DNA of 64,000 bases from positions 1 to 64,000 of the forward strand of contig CAVZYN010000011.1 in NCBI GenBank assembly GCA_963779515.1, read 5' to 3'. Shown here one piece after another: positions 45,287-53,282 of this stretch (within the stretch, counting starts at the first letter, position 1; each line of letters opens with the position of its first letter). Source of the DNA: CAVZYN01 sp963779515 (lineage in GTDB: Bacteria; Pseudomonadota; Alphaproteobacteria; Rhizobiales; Hyphomicrobiaceae). A model generated the notes under the pieces. The model was not told where the DNA came from and ran no database searches. It was given only the letters and a program-made list of their open reading frames with translations. A program made the translations under genes and the position numbers.

Positions 45287-46029
45287 GCCCGGCGTGATCG
45301 CGCGGTATGCGCAATGAGCGCAAGCGCCTCTGTCGCGTCCAGCCGGCCATCATACAACGCCCGCCCGGTGATCGCGCCTGCGAGCAAGGCGTGCTCTGGC
45401 AGCAGCATCGTCTTGACGTCGTCGATCGAGGCGAGACCTCCTGACGCGATGACGGGAATCGTCGTGGCGCGCGCAAGCTCCGCCGTCGCCGGCCAATTGA
45501 TTCCGGCCAGCACGCCGTCGCGATCAATGTCGGTGTAGATGATCGCCGAGACGCCGGCGTCCTCGAACCGCCGCGTGAGATCGATCGCTGTCATTGTGCT
45601 GGTCTCGGCCCAGCCTTGTACGGCGACCTTGCCGCCCTTGGCATCGATGCCGACCGCGACGTGTCCCGGAAATTTTCGGCAGGCAGCCGTCACGAGATCC
45701 GGATCGCGCAACGCCACCGTGCCAAGAATAACGCGGCGGATGCCCTTTGCGAGCCACGCCTCGATCGTCGCCAGATCGCGAATGCCGCCGCCGAGCTGGC
45801 ACGGCATTTTGATCGCCGCGAGGATGGCATCGACCGCTGCTCCGTTGACGGGCTTGCCCGTGAACGCGCCGTTGAGATCGACGATGTGGAGATATTGGAA
45901 GCCCTGGCGCTCGAAGCTCCGCGCCTGCGCCGCCGGATCATCGTTGAAGACCGTCGCTTGGCTCATTTCGCCGAGCTTCAGCCGCACGCATTGGCCGTCC
46001 TTGAGGTCGATGGCGGGAAAGAGGATCAC
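45283..46029 (-). CDS. hisA: Phosphoribosylformimino-5-aminoimidazole carboxamide ribotide isomerase
   Basis: 248 residues from GTG 46027-46029; the frame extends upstream to 46140 but the family starts at [20 protein letters not shown]. The (beta/alpha)8 barrel shows the catalytic Asp in the first strand (FPAIDLKDG), the phosphate sites [20 protein letters not shown] and [16 protein letters not shown], and the second catalytic Asp in [15 protein letters not shown]. It opens the ribose ring in step four of histidine synthesis. In relatives it follows hisH directly and is followed by hisF; here hisH is 1.2 kb upstream and an MFS gene replaces hisF on the other side. Confidence 0.95.
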   Translation of the reverse strand: MILFPAIDLKDGQCVRLKLGEMSQATVFNDDPAAQARSFERQGFQYLHIVDLNGAFTGKPVNGAAVDAILAAIKMPCQLGGGIRDLATIEAWLAKGIRRVILGTVALRDPDLVTAACRKFPGHVAVGIDAKGGKVAVQGWAETSTMTAIDLTRRFEDAGVSAIIYTDIDRDGVLAGINWPATAELARATTIPVIASGGLASIDDVKTMLLPEHALLAGAITGRALYDGRLDATEALALIAHTARSRRA

Positions 46030-46190
46030 GGCCGGCCCAGTGTTGCTTTGCTTTAGGCGTCTTGCTTTGCGTCGAGTGTGAGTTTGGTTGTAAGGGCAAA
46101 CGTATGCCCTCGGATTGCTGTATTTGTCGGGCAAGAACAAGACAAACCGCGCCGGGTCAAGTCTGCGCTACATTTACGTGAGTTGTGCCC

Positions 46191-46502
46191 ATGTTCGATA
46201 TCACCCCGCCGGTCGATTCCAAGCGGCCATTGCCGAAGCGCCTGAGCGAGGCGGACGCCATCGACATCTGGATCGCCCGCTGGCTGCGCTTACGGCGCAA
46301 GGACATCCTGTCGCGCTATGGCTGCGATTCGCGCCGCATCTACGAGGTGTGGGAGGGCACGCGTCATCCCGCCAGCCGCAAGAAAGCCGAGGCGATCTTC
46401 GCAGCGCGTTTTCCAACCTTGATGGACCGCGTCGATTTCAGCCACCACCGCCGCATCTCGCGGGCGCTGTCGCCCGAGGCGCAGCCGGGCTTGTTTGACT
46501 GA
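46191..46502 (+). CDS. Small basic protein, possible DNA-binding, ends inside a tandem repeat
   Basis: 103 residues from ATG 46191 (GTG 46185 also in frame). The core SEADAIDIWIARWLRLRRKD and ILSRYGCDSRRIYEVWEG, then HPASRKKAEAIFAARFP and DFSHHRRISRALS, is Arg- and Trp-rich with a helix-turn-helix-like spacing. I recall this as a conserved hypothetical of Alphaproteobacteria but know no function. The last nine residues and the TGA stop are encoded by the first unit of the 25-bp tandem repeat (46476 onward). It is divergent from hisA and points toward the Cas2-like gene. Confidence 0.65.
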   Translation: MFDITPPVDSKRPLPKRLSEADAIDIWIARWLRLRRKDILSRYGCDSRRIYEVWEGTRHPASRKKAEAIFAARFPTLMDRVDFSHHRRISRALSPEAQPGLFD

Positions 46503-46649
46503 GGCGCAGCCGGGCTTGTTTGACTGAGGCGCAGCCGGGCTTGTTTGACTGAGGCGCAGCCGGGCTTGTTTGACTGAGGCGCAGCCGGGCTTGTTTGACT
46601 GAGGCGCAGCCGGGCTTGTTTGACTGAGGCGCAGCCGAGACTGTTGACT
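46476..46649. repeat. 25-bp tandem repeat, six exact units plus one degenerate
   Basis: The unit starts GAGGCGCAGCCGGGCTTGTT and ends TGACT. Exact units begin at 46476, 46501, 46526, 46551, 46576 and 46601; a degenerate 24-base unit starts at 46626. There are no spacers. The first unit is the 3' end of the upstream gene; TGACT plus the next G gives its stop, so every copy repeats that end. Because 25 is not a multiple of three, the frame rotates from unit to unit. Confidence 0.95.
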
Positions 46650-46722
46650 GAAGCGCGGCGATCCATGTGTTCTCCGCGAAAACTCGAAAAACTCTCTGTC
46701 ATGTCGGCATCAAACAAAAAAA

Positions 46723-46737
46723 GAACATAACAGAAAC
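46723..46737 (-). promoter_or_regulatory. Possible LexA (SOS) box, near consensus
   Basis: On the minus strand it reads GTTT-CTGTTAT-GTTC, one mismatch from the alphaproteobacterial SOS operator GTTC-N7-GTTC. It lies about 33 bases before the exact box at 46770. Confidence 0.4.
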
Positions 46738-46769
46738 TAAAGCTGGACTCATGAAATGAGTCGTGGCAT

Positions 46770-46784
46770 GTTCTTGTCATGTTC
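46770..46784 (+). promoter_or_regulatory. LexA (SOS) box, exact GTTC-N7-GTTC
   Basis: GTTC-TTGTCAT-GTTC, matching the alphaproteobacterial LexA operator exactly. It is 74 bases upstream of the ATG of the Cas2-like gene, a usual promoter distance. LexA control of that gene is inferred. Confidence 0.6.
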
Positions 46785-46857
46785 TCGCGGCCAATGTGAA
46801 CAGTGCGCGTAAGTGCCCGGGAATAGCCCCTCCTCTCGAAGCCCAGCGAGCTGAACC

Positions 46858-47193
46858 ATGCGCACCTTCCTGATCTCCTACGACCTCGCCAATTCCGCAG
46901 CCCGTCACAGCCTCTCGGCCGAAATCATGGCCATGGGTGAAAGCTGGGCCCGTCCGCTGGCGACCACCTGGTACGTCCGCACCAAGGAGCGCCAGAGCGC
47001 AGTTGAAGCCCGCATGCGCCGCCTGATCGACGCAGAAGATGGCGTGTTGATCCAGGAAGTCGCAGGTGACGCGAGCGTGTTGAATACGGCGCTGCGCTGG
47101 TTCAAGAACCGCCGCACCGACATCGCCACCGGCGCCGACAACATTGTCGCGTTCCCGATGGCACCGGCCGAACTGCCGGCCCAAGCGGCCTGA
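46858..47193 (+). CDS. Standalone Cas2-like (VapD/SinR-like ferredoxin-fold) protein
   Basis: 111 residues from ATG 46858. The first strand RTFLISYDL with the aspartate in its last turn, the following helix, SWARPLATTWYVRTKERQSA as the second strand plus helix, and EDGVLIQEVAG as a later strand resemble the Cas2/VapD ferredoxin-like nuclease fold. No cas1, no effector and no array with spacers is nearby, so it is not a CRISPR component. Standalone relatives include VapD-like RNases and so-called SinR proteins. The gene follows an exact LexA box by 74 bases. It converges on hisH with 10 bases between them. The fold assignment is by eye. Confidence 0.6.
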   Translation: MRTFLISYDLANSAARHSLSAEIMAMGESWARPLATTWYVRTKERQSAVEARMRRLIDAEDGVLIQEVAGDASVLNTALRWFKNRRTDIATGADNIVAFPMAPAELPAQAA

Positions 47194-47203
47194 AAGAATC
47201 GCG

Positions 47204-47869
47204 CTACGGTTTCCAGGCCAGGAAATTGGCAATCAGGCGGAGACCGAGCATCTGGCTCTTCTCCGGATGGAATTGGGTGCCGGCGATATTGTCGCGACCG
47301 ACGATCGCCGTCACCGGCCCCGCGTAGTCGGTCTCGGCGATCACGGCGTTTGCATCCGTCGAAACAAGATGGAACGAGTGCACGAAGTAGGCGTGGTGTC
47401 CCGTATCGCCGGTCGTGAGGCCGGCAAGCAGTGCGTGATGCGCATGGGCTGGCCGCACATGAAGCGTGTTCCAGCCCATGTGCGGAATTTTCAGCGCTAG
47501 ATCTTTTGGTTGGATGGCCGCGACGTCGCCCGGGATCCAGCCGAGCCCTGGCGTCACGCCAAATTCGAGGCCGCGTTCCGCCATCAACTGCATGCCGACG
47601 CAGATTCCGAGAAACGGCCGCCCGTGCCGGCGAACCGCGGTGTCCAGGACCTCGCGGATGCCCGCTGCGGCATCGAGCCCGCGTTTGCAATCCGCGAACG
47701 CACCGACTCCCGGCAGCACGATGCGATCCGCTATCGCGACGGCTTTTGGATCATCCGTGACGACAATCCGCGCGTTGGCCCCGCTCTCGCGCCCCGCGCG
47801 CTCGAACGCCTTCGCTGCCGAGTGCAAATTGCCCGACCCATAGTCGATGATGGCGACCGTTTGCGTCAT
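47204..47869 (-). CDS. hisH: Imidazole glycerol phosphate synthase, glutamine amidotransferase subunit
   Basis: 221 residues from the ATG at 47867-47869. [19 protein letters not shown] at the start, the oxyanion region [11 protein letters not shown], the nucleophile Cys in [15 protein letters not shown] (about 90) and the His-Glu pair in [13 protein letters not shown] (about 201-203). It makes ammonia from glutamine for HisF. DUF2628 lies just upstream (11 bases), the standard alphaproteobacterial neighbour, but hisA is displaced to 45.3 kb and hisF is not in the window. Confidence 0.95.
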   Translation of the reverse strand: MTQTVAIIDYGSGNLHSAAKAFERAGRESGANARIVVTDDPKAVAIADRIVLPGVGAFADCKRGLDAAAGIREVLDTAVRRHGRPFLGICVGMQLMAERGLEFGVTPGLGWIPGDVAAIQPKDLALKIPHMGWNTLHVRPAHAHHALLAGLTTGDTGHHAYFVHSFHLVSTDANAVIAETDYAGPVTAIVGRDNIAGTQFHPEKSQMLGLRLIANFLAWKP

Positions 47870-47880
47870 GCGCTTGCGGC

Positions 47881-48408
47881 TCAGCTCCGCCCACCTGAGC
47901 TGCTGTCGATCAATCCGCCGATGACGCGTCCCGAACGGCTCTGACTGGAGGCGGGCGCCGACGGGGTGTAGCCGGAAGTGGCCGACGTGGAGGATGGCAT
48001 CGCGGATCGACTGAACATCGGCTGCTCCGGCAGCCACAACTCGAAAAAGCGGCGTTCGCAGTCGTCGCGATTGCGCCCGCCCACCGAGGCGAGCGTCGTC
48101 CAGCCCTTCCGGTCCAGCCGCCAGCGCTGGAGGCTATCCGCCTCGAATCCGACCAGCAGATTGAGCCCGGCGATGGCATAAAGCCCCCATCGCCCGCCGA
48201 TTCCGAGCCACGGCAGCCCCCACTGCGCGAGGGCAAAGATTGCCGCATAGCCAAGCAACGGCAGCCACAGCTGCTGGCCGAGCAGCCAGAACGGCGCGAA
48301 AGCGGCAGCCTGCGGATGAAACCCGTCCTTCACGAAGGCAAGCGCCTCGGCCCGCGCTGTGCGGTCCGCGGGTGGGCGCGGCGGTTCGTGAACGGTGCAC
48401 GTGATCAT
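47881..48408 (-). CDS. DUF2628 family membrane protein
   Basis: 175 residues from the ATG at 48406-48408. A short N-terminal part ([20 protein letters not shown] and [20 protein letters not shown]) is followed by two or three hydrophobic helices ([20 protein letters not shown], then [20 protein letters not shown]) and [20 protein letters not shown]. These are DUF2628 features. The Ser/Thr-rich tail is probably disordered. In many Hyphomicrobiales it is embedded in the histidine operon between hisB and hisH; the function is unknown. It stops 11 bases before hisH on the same strand. Confidence 0.88.
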   Translation of the reverse strand: MITCTVHEPPRPPADRTARAEALAFVKDGFHPQAAAFAPFWLLGQQLWLPLLGYAAIFALAQWGLPWLGIGGRWGLYAIAGLNLLVGFEADSLQRWRLDRKGWTTLASVGGRNRDDCERRFFELWLPEQPMFSRSAMPSSTSATSGYTPSAPASSQSRSGRVIGGLIDSSSGGRS

Positions 48409-48501
48409 CGGGCGGCCCTGAATGTGTCTCACATAACGAAGCGGAGCCCCGTATATCTCGGCCCCGGCAGATTGTCGAAGGTCACGCGGGCGCGGGCCGG
48501 A

Positions 48502-48717
48502 TCAGTCGAGGGCATCGACAAAGTCTTCGATGGTCAGCCCGGCAGACCGGATCAGGCTGCGCAGGGTCCCGCGCGCAACCGGACGATGATCTGGGATGGA
48601 CAAGGTGGCGCGATGATTTTCTTTCACCATGATGATGTGGCTGCCCTTGCGGCGGGCAACCGTCCACCCGAGTTTTTCGAATGCAAAGACGACATCCGCG
48701 CCATCCAGAACCGGCAA
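48502..48717 (-). CDS. hicA: HicA family toxin (mRNA interferase)
   Basis: 71 residues from TTG 48715-48717, giving MPVLDGADVVFAFEKLGW. The double-stranded RNA-binding-like fold shows TVARRKGSHIIMVKENHRAT with the catalytic His in GSHIIM, then SIPDHRPVARGTLRSLIRSA GLTIEDF. HicA cleaves mRNA and is neutralised by HicB. The hicB gene is directly upstream on the same strand (14 bases), giving the order hicB-hicA, reverse of the classical order but common for this subtype. Confidence 0.9.
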   Translation of the reverse strand: MPVLDGADVVFAFEKLGWTVARRKGSHIIMVKENHRATLSIPDHRPVARGTLRSLIRSAGLTIEDFVDALD

Positions 48718-48731
48718 GTGCTGCGCGATGC

Positions 48732-48938
48732 TCAGGCGACAACGTCAACTTGGCGCGTCTCGATCGATAAGGGCATGCCGCGTTCTGCTCTGACTTCAAG
48801 GCACGCAGCGATCGCCTCTTGGACGTTAGCCAATGCCTCATCTCGAGTGTGGCCTTGGCTAACGCAGCCGGGAATGGACGGACACTCCGCGATCCAAACA
48901 CCATCTTCGTCGCGATCGAGAGTAACAATGAACTTCAT
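48732..48938 (-). CDS. hicB: HicB family antitoxin
   Basis: 68 residues from the ATG at 48936-48938: MKFIVTLDRDEDGVWIAECP, SIPGCVSQGHTRDEALANVQ and EAIAACLEVRAERGMPL are the partially degenerate RNase-H-like HicB core. It is the short form without a separate C-terminal DNA-binding domain. It forms a toxin-antitoxin pair with the HicA gene that follows. Confidence 0.92.
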   Translation of the reverse strand: MKFIVTLDRDEDGVWIAECPSIPGCVSQGHTRDEALANVQEAIAACLEVRAERGMPLSIETRQVDVVA

Positions 48939-49305
48939 GACCTATGCCGTACTGTTCCGAATTGAGCAACAAGGTAACAGAAAAGGCTCGATTCAGCAAA
49001 GGATCAACGGAATCCCAGGAACCGAATTGGTCGTTTGGTATCAGTTCACAGATACGCCGCTGCAGGTTCTGGCATGCTGCTCAAGACCGGCGGGGATAAG
49101 CCAGTGTTGACATCCCCGCCCACTTGGCGGCATAAGCCGCTCATCCACGGCCCGTCATGAACGAGCCGCCGCCTGACACAGGGTGTCCGAAACTGGACGC
49201 CGGGAGGTCAGGGGGCAAACATCCGACAGCGCGATGCGCCCTCGGGTGCGCTTTTGCTTTGTCCAGCCGCATCGTGGCTGGCTGTCAAGTGAGGAGAGCG
49301 TGCAC
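48939..49305. other. 367-base gap upstream of the GST gene
   Basis: No gene is seen. It includes a TTGACA at about 49115 with a weak -10 and the hairpin at 49231-49256. The rest is the divergent leader shared by hicB and the GST gene. Confidence 0.4.
49231..49256 (+). terminator. Possible terminator/attenuator hairpin ahead of the GST gene
   Basis: GCGCCC, TC, GGGTGCGC with one bulged base, followed by TTTTGCTTT. It stands about 50 bases before the GST start, so it could attenuate that gene or end an upstream leader transcript. Confidence 0.35.
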
Positions 49306-49944
49306 ATGCTGAAGATCTGGGGCCGGGCCACCTCGTCCAACGTCCAGAAGGTCATGTGGACCATCGGCGAGCTCGGCCTGCCGCATGAGCGCATCGACGC
49401 TGGTGGCAAGTTCGGCGGTCTCGACACCCCAGACTACATCGCCATGAACCCGAACAAGCTTGTGCCGACGCTGCAGGACGGCGACCTCACCATGTGGGAG
49501 AGCGCCGCCTGCGTGCGTTACATCGCCGCCCAGTACGGCTCAGGAAAACTCTGGTCGCCCGACGCGAAAGCCCGCGCGCGCGCAGACAAGTGGATGGACT
49601 GGAACACTAACATCCTCGGCGCCGACACTTGGGCGGTGTTCGGCGGACTGGTCCGCACCGCACCCTCGAAACAGAATCCCGCCGCCATCGCCGCCGGCGC
49701 CAAGGGCCTTGGCGAGAAATATGCGATCGTTGACCGCGAGCTCGCCTCGAAACCGTTCATTGCCGGCGACCAGCTGTCCATCGGCGACATTGTCGTCGGC
49801 ACCGGCCTTTACCGCTATTTCACGCTGCCGATCGCGCGCCCTTCGCTGTCCAATCTCGAGCGCTACTACGCGGCCCTCGTTGCGCGCCCCGCCTACAAGT
49901 CCCATGTGATGGTCAGCTACGAAGACCTCCGCGTGAAAGACTGA
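49306..49944 (+). CDS. Glutathione S-transferase family protein
   Basis: 212 residues from ATG 49306 with GAGGAG nine bases upstream. The thioredoxin-like N-domain begins KIWGRATSSNVQKVMWTIGE with the Ser in SSN as likely catalytic residue, then MNPNKLVPTLQDGDLTMWES (cis-Pro and the ES glutathione motif) and AACVRYIAAQYG. The C-terminal helical domain contains the capping-box region FIAGDQLSIGDIVVGTGLYR. Substrate unknown. Monocistronic, ahead of ffh. Confidence 0.93.
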   Translation: MLKIWGRATSSNVQKVMWTIGELGLPHERIDAGGKFGGLDTPDYIAMNPNKLVPTLQDGDLTMWESAACVRYIAAQYGSGKLWSPDAKARARADKWMDWNTNILGADTWAVFGGLVRTAPSKQNPAAIAAGAKGLGEKYAIVDRELASKPFIAGDQLSIGDIVVGTGLYRYFTLPIARPSLSNLERYYAALVARPAYKSHVMVSYEDLRVKD

Positions 49945-50038
49945 CCATGGCCCTACGCTCCAACACTCGAGGCAGCCACCTTTTCCTCTCCCCAAGGGGA
50001 GAAGGCAAACAACAACTGATCGCATTGGTGCGGTAGAC

Positions 50039-51658
50039 ATGGCCTTGTTCCAATCGCTCTCGGACCGGATCTCAGGCGCCCTCGACAAGCTGACGCGGCG
50101 CGGGTCGCTCACTGAGGCCGACGTCGCCGATGCCATGCGCGAGGTGCGCCGGGCGCTGTTGGAAGCCGACGTCGCCCTGGACGTGGTGCGCAGCTTCACC
50201 GACAAAGTGAAGGCGAAGGCGGTCGGCATCGAGGTCGTGAAGTCGGTGAAGCCCGGCGAAATGGTCGTCAAGATCGTCCACGACGAGCTTGTCGCGATGC
50301 TCGGCGCCGAAGCCGAACCCATCGACCTGATGGCACAGCCGCCGGTCCCGATCCTGATGGTCGGCCTGCAGGGCTCCGGTAAGACGACGTCGACGGCCAA
50401 GATCGCCTATCGCCTGACCAATCGCGACAAGAAAAAAGTGCTGATGGCCTCGCTCGATACGCGGCGGCCAGCGGCGATGGAGCAATTGCGTGTTCTCGGC
50501 CAGCAGACCGGCGTCGACACGCTGCCGATCGTCGCCGGCGAAACGCCGGTCGATATCGCCCGCCGCGCCATGGATGCCGGCCGCCTCGGCGGTTACGACG
50601 TCGTCATGCTCGACACCGCCGGCCGCACGACGGTCGACGACGAGCTGATGGCGGAAGTCGCCGCCGTCAAGGCATCCACCAATCCGCATGAAGTCTTGCT
50701 CGTCGCCGACGCGTTGACCGGCCAGGACGCCGTCAACACGGCGAAGGCGTTCCAGAACGCCGTTGGCATCACCGGCATCGTGCTGACCCGCGTCGACGGC
50801 GATGGCCGCGGCGGCGCGGCGCTCTCCATGCGCGCCGTCACCGGCAAGCCCATCAAGCTGATGGGTGTAGGCGAAAAGTGGGACGCGCTCGAGGACTTCC
50901 ATCCCCAACGCATCGCCGGCCGCATTCTCGGCATGGGCGACATTGTCTCGCTCGTCGAGAAAGCCGCGCAGTCGATCGACGCCGAAAAGGCGCAGGCGAT
51001 CGCCACCAAGATGCGCAAAGGCGCCTTCGATCTCGAGGATCTGTCCGAGCAGCTGAAGCAGCTCGAAAAGCTTGGCGGCATGCAGTCGATGCTCGGCATG
51101 ATGCCGGGCATGGGCAAGGTCCGCCAGAACGTGTCGGAAGCCCAGCTCAATCAGGGCGAGCGCGATATGAAGCGCCAGCGCGCGATCATTTCGTCGATGA
51201 CGCAGAAGGAGCGGCGGCACCCGAAGATCCTCGACGCCAAGCGGAAGCGCCGCATCGCCGCCGGCTCCGGCACCAAGGTCGAGGACATCAATCGTCTGAT
51301 CAAGATGCACCGCCAGATGGCGGAGATGATGAAGTCGATGGGCAAGAACCGCGGCATGATGCAGCGCATGGCCGGCGCCATGGGCCTCGGCGGCGGCATG
51401 GGCGGCGGTGCGGCACCAAGCGCCGCCGAACTCGAGGCGATGCAAAAGGAACTCGCGCACCTGGATCCGAAGGCGCTCGAAAATTTGCCGCAGGACGTTC
51501 AAGACACGCTGAAGGACCTGCCTGGCGCCAAACCGTCGCCCGCCGGCAAGCCGCCACTATTGCCGGGGCTTGGCGGCGGTCCAAAGTTTCCCGGCCTTCC
51601 CGGATTGGGTGGGCCAAAGTTGCCGCCCGGTTTTCCATTCGGCGGAAAAAAGAAATGA
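50039..51658 (+). CDS. ffh: Signal recognition particle protein Ffh
   Basis: 539 residues. The N domain (1-85) is followed by the G domain with G1 VGLQGSGKTTSTAKIAYRL (about 107), the G2/G3 segment LDTRRPAAMEQLRVLGQQTG and VVMLDTAGRTTVDDELMAEV, and G4-like TRVDGDGRGGAAL. The M domain from about 325 has methionine-rich helices (QSMLGMMPGMGKVRQN, MAEMMKSMGKNRGMMQ) and a Gly/Pro-rich tail GLGGGPKFPGLPGLGGPKLP, longer than usual. It brings nascent membrane proteins to the translocon. The GNAT gene overlaps by ATGA, then rpsP and rimM follow, the standard cluster. Confidence 0.97.
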   Translation: MALFQSLSDRISGALDKLTRRGSLTEADVADAMREVRRALLEADVALDVVRSFTDKVKAKAVGIEVVKSVKPGEMVVKIVHDELVAMLGAEAEPIDLMAQPPVPILMVGLQGSGKTTSTAKIAYRLTNRDKKKVLMASLDTRRPAAMEQLRVLGQQTGVDTLPIVAGETPVDIARRAMDAGRLGGYDVVMLDTAGRTTVDDELMAEVAAVKASTNPHEVLLVADALTGQDAVNTAKAFQNAVGITGIVLTRVDGDGRGGAALSMRAVTGKPIKLMGVGEKWDALEDFHPQRIAGRILGMGDIVSLVEKAAQSIDAEKAQAIATKMRKGAFDLEDLSEQLKQLEKLGGMQSMLGMMPGMGKVRQNVSEAQLNQGERDMKRQRAIISSMTQKERRHPKILDAKRKRRIAAGSGTKVEDINRLIKMHRQMAEMMKSMGKNRGMMQRMAGAMGLGGGMGGGAAPSAAELEAMQKELAHLDPKALENLPQDVQDTLKDLPGAKPSPAGKPPLLPGLGGGPKFPGLPGLGGPKLPPGFPFGGKKK

Positions 51659-52170
51659 CCGTGACCGTGCCGGCATTGGAAACGGAACGCCTGCGGCTGA
51701 GACCATGGCGTAACGAGGACATTGATCCTCTCGCAAAGCTGTTCGGTGACGAGACCCTCGCGCAGTACATCGGCGGCGTCTGTTCGCGCCGCGACTCTTG
51801 GCGCCGCCTTGCGGCCTTTGCCGGACATTGGCAATTGCGCGGCTTCGGCAACTGGGCCGTCGACGAGAAGGCGACGGGCGAATTCTGTGGCTTTTGCGGC
51901 CTCTGGTATCCCGATGAGTTCCCCGAAATCGAAATGGGCTGGAGCCTGGCGCGGCAGAAGCACGGCCGCGGTTACGCAACCGAAGCCGCAACCCGCGCCC
52001 GTTCCTTCGCCTTCGAGACGCTGCATCTCAAAACGCTGGTGAGTTTCATCAGGCCAGACAACACGCCCTCGCAGCGCGTCGCCCAAAGATTGGGTGCCGC
52101 GCCTGATGGCGAAACCGAAATTCAGGGAAAGACCGTCGTCATCTGGCGGCATCCGGCCCCGAAGCATTGA
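51655..52170 (+). CDS. GNAT family N-acetyltransferase (RimJ/RimL-like)
   Basis: 171 residues; its ATG overlaps the ffh stop (ATGA), so it is translationally coupled to ffh. PALETERLRLRPWRNEDIDP is the usual RimJ/L start; WSLARQKHGRGYATEAATRA is the acetyl-CoA loop (about 99-118), and RPDNTPSQRVAQRLGAAPDG is motif B. The substrate may be an N-terminal amine of a ribosomal protein or a small molecule. This gene commonly intervenes between ffh and rpsP in alphaproteobacteria. Confidence 0.9.
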   Translation: MTVTVPALETERLRLRPWRNEDIDPLAKLFGDETLAQYIGGVCSRRDSWRRLAAFAGHWQLRGFGNWAVDEKATGEFCGFCGLWYPDEFPEIEMGWSLARQKHGRGYATEAATRARSFAFETLHLKTLVSFIRPDNTPSQRVAQRLGAAPDGETEIQGKTVVIWRHPAPKH

Positions 52171-52208
52171 GCTAGACTTCGCAACAACAACCAAACTGGA
52201 GAAGACCA

Positions 52209-52562
52209 ATGGCAACGAAAATGCGCTTGAGCCGCGGTGGCACCAAGAAGCGCCCGTACTACTACGTCGTCATCGCAGACGTCGCGGCACCACGTGATGG
52301 CCGCTACATCGAGCAGATCGGCACCTTCAATCCGCTGCTGAAGAAGGACAACCCCGAGCGCATGAAGCTCGACCTCGAGCGCGTCAAGCATTGGCTCTCC
52401 GTTGGCGCGCAGCCGACCGATCGCATGCTGCGCTTGCTGGATGCGGCCGGCGTGAAGAAGCGCGAAGCCCGTAGCAACCCCGAGAAAGCGAAGCCGAAGA
52501 AGAAGGCGCAAGAGCGCGCCGCCGAAGCGGCGAAGGCCGCCGAAGCAAAGCCGGCTGCTTGA
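52209..52562 (+). CDS. rpsP: 30S ribosomal protein S16
   Basis: 117 residues from ATG 52209 with GGAG about ten bases upstream. [20 protein letters not shown] at the start, [20 protein letters not shown] and [20 protein letters not shown] are S16 signatures. The Lys/Ala-rich C-terminal tail ([20 protein letters not shown]) is typical of alphaproteobacterial S16. Part of the ffh-GNAT-rpsP-rimM cluster; repeat copy 5 begins four bases after the stop. Confidence 0.97.
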   Translation: MATKMRLSRGGTKKRPYYYVVIADVAAPRDGRYIEQIGTFNPLLKKDNPERMKLDLERVKHWLSVGAQPTDRMLRLLDAAGVKKREARSNPEKAKPKKKAQERAAEAAKAAEAKPAA

Positions 52563-52566
52563 TCTT

Positions 52567-52724
52567 CGTAGGTTGGGTAAGCGTGGCCTGCGACTCTCCA
52601 TGTGCTGTGTCGCGGCGCCACGCGTAACCCAACATCTTCTGACGAATTCAAAAAATGTTGGGTTAAGCGCGGATCGGACGCCGTGAAAAATCGCGATAGC
52701 ACGAACCGCGCTAACCCAACCTAC
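52567..52724. repeat. Nested palindromic repeat (TAGGTTGGGTTA family), copy 5, overlapping the rimM start
   Basis: Begins CGTAGGTTGGGTAAGCG at 52567, has inner CACGCGTAACCCAACAT (about 52619-52635) and ATGTTGGGTTAAGCGCGG (about 52655-52672), and ends CGCGCTAACCCAACCTAC at 52724. It separates rpsP from rimM, and its last bases encode residues ANPTY of the rimM reading frame. Confidence 0.85.
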
Positions 52725-53237
52725 ATTCTCCTCGGCGCCATCACGGGTGCGCACGGCATCAAGGGCGAGGTCGTGATCAAGACGTTCACCGCCGCGCCCG
52801 AGGATATCGCGGCCTATGGTGCGTTGAGTGATGAGAAGGGCGCACGCCACTTCGAGATCGAAAGTGTGCGCGTGACGGCGAAGGGCGTGCTCGCGCGTCT
52901 CGTGGGCGTCACGGATCGCACGGCGGCGGAGGCGTTGCGCGGCATCGGCCTTTATGTGCCGCGCGATCGCCTGCCGAAAGCCGAAGTCGCGGAATATTAT
53001 CATGCCGATCTGATCGGCCTCGCCGCAGTTGATCCCGCAGGCAACAGCATCGGCACCATCACCGCCGTCGAGAATTTCGGCGCCGGTGATCTTCTCGAAA
53101 TCCGCCGTGACGGCCAGAAGGACACCGACTACGTCCCTTTCAGCGATGCCTGCGTGCCCGAGATCGACTTCGCCAACAAGCGCGCCACCATCGTCATGCC
53201 CGTGATGGTCGGCGACAAAGAACCGGACGAGTCGTAG
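52683..53237 (+). CDS. rimM: Ribosome maturation factor RimM
   Basis: 184 residues if GTG 52683 is used. From position 15 the family sequence begins: YILLGAITGAHGIKGEVVIK, then GVTDRTAAEALRGIGLYVPR and EYYHADLIGLAAVDPAGNSI, with the PRC-barrel end DYVPFSDACVPEIDFANKRA. RimM helps 16S rRNA processing around S19. In relatives the start codon is only two to six residues before ILLG. Here that stretch is palindromic repeat DNA. ATG 52602 is a further in-frame alternative, adding 27 residues of pure repeat. Neither start has a clear ribosome site. trmD and rplS, which usually follow, are absent; an aldo/keto reductase is next. Confidence 0.88.
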   Translation: MKNRDSTNRANPTYILLGAITGAHGIKGEVVIKTFTAAPEDIAAYGALSDEKGARHFEIESVRVTAKGVLARLVGVTDRTAAEALRGIGLYVPRDRLPKAEVAEYYHADLIGLAAVDPAGNSIGTITAVENFGAGDLLEIRRDGQKDTDYVPFSDACVPEIDFANKRATIVMPVMVGDKEPDES

Positions 53238-53282
53238 AAAGGGGGCTGCCACCGCAACGCACCAACCGTACAGGAGCCCATG

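Noticed and set aside
46476..46649. CRISPR array beside a Cas2-like gene
   Set aside because: The repeats are directly tandem, with no spacers, no cas1 or effector, and the first unit is the end of a protein-coding gene.
46364..46780. Minus-strand ORF with a 25-residue repeat (QSNKPGCASVKQARL pattern)
   Set aside because: The periodic protein is only the antisense reading of the 25-bp array; no start site and no unrepeated coding flank.
49113..49145. Sigma-70 promoter TTGACA ahead of the GST gene
   Set aside because: The -10 partner (CATAAG) is poor and the site is almost 200 bases from the start codon; too weak to annotate.
49090..49260. SRP 4.5S RNA gene near ffh
   Set aside because: The conserved GGTCAGGTCCGGAAGGAAGC-like core was looked for and not found.
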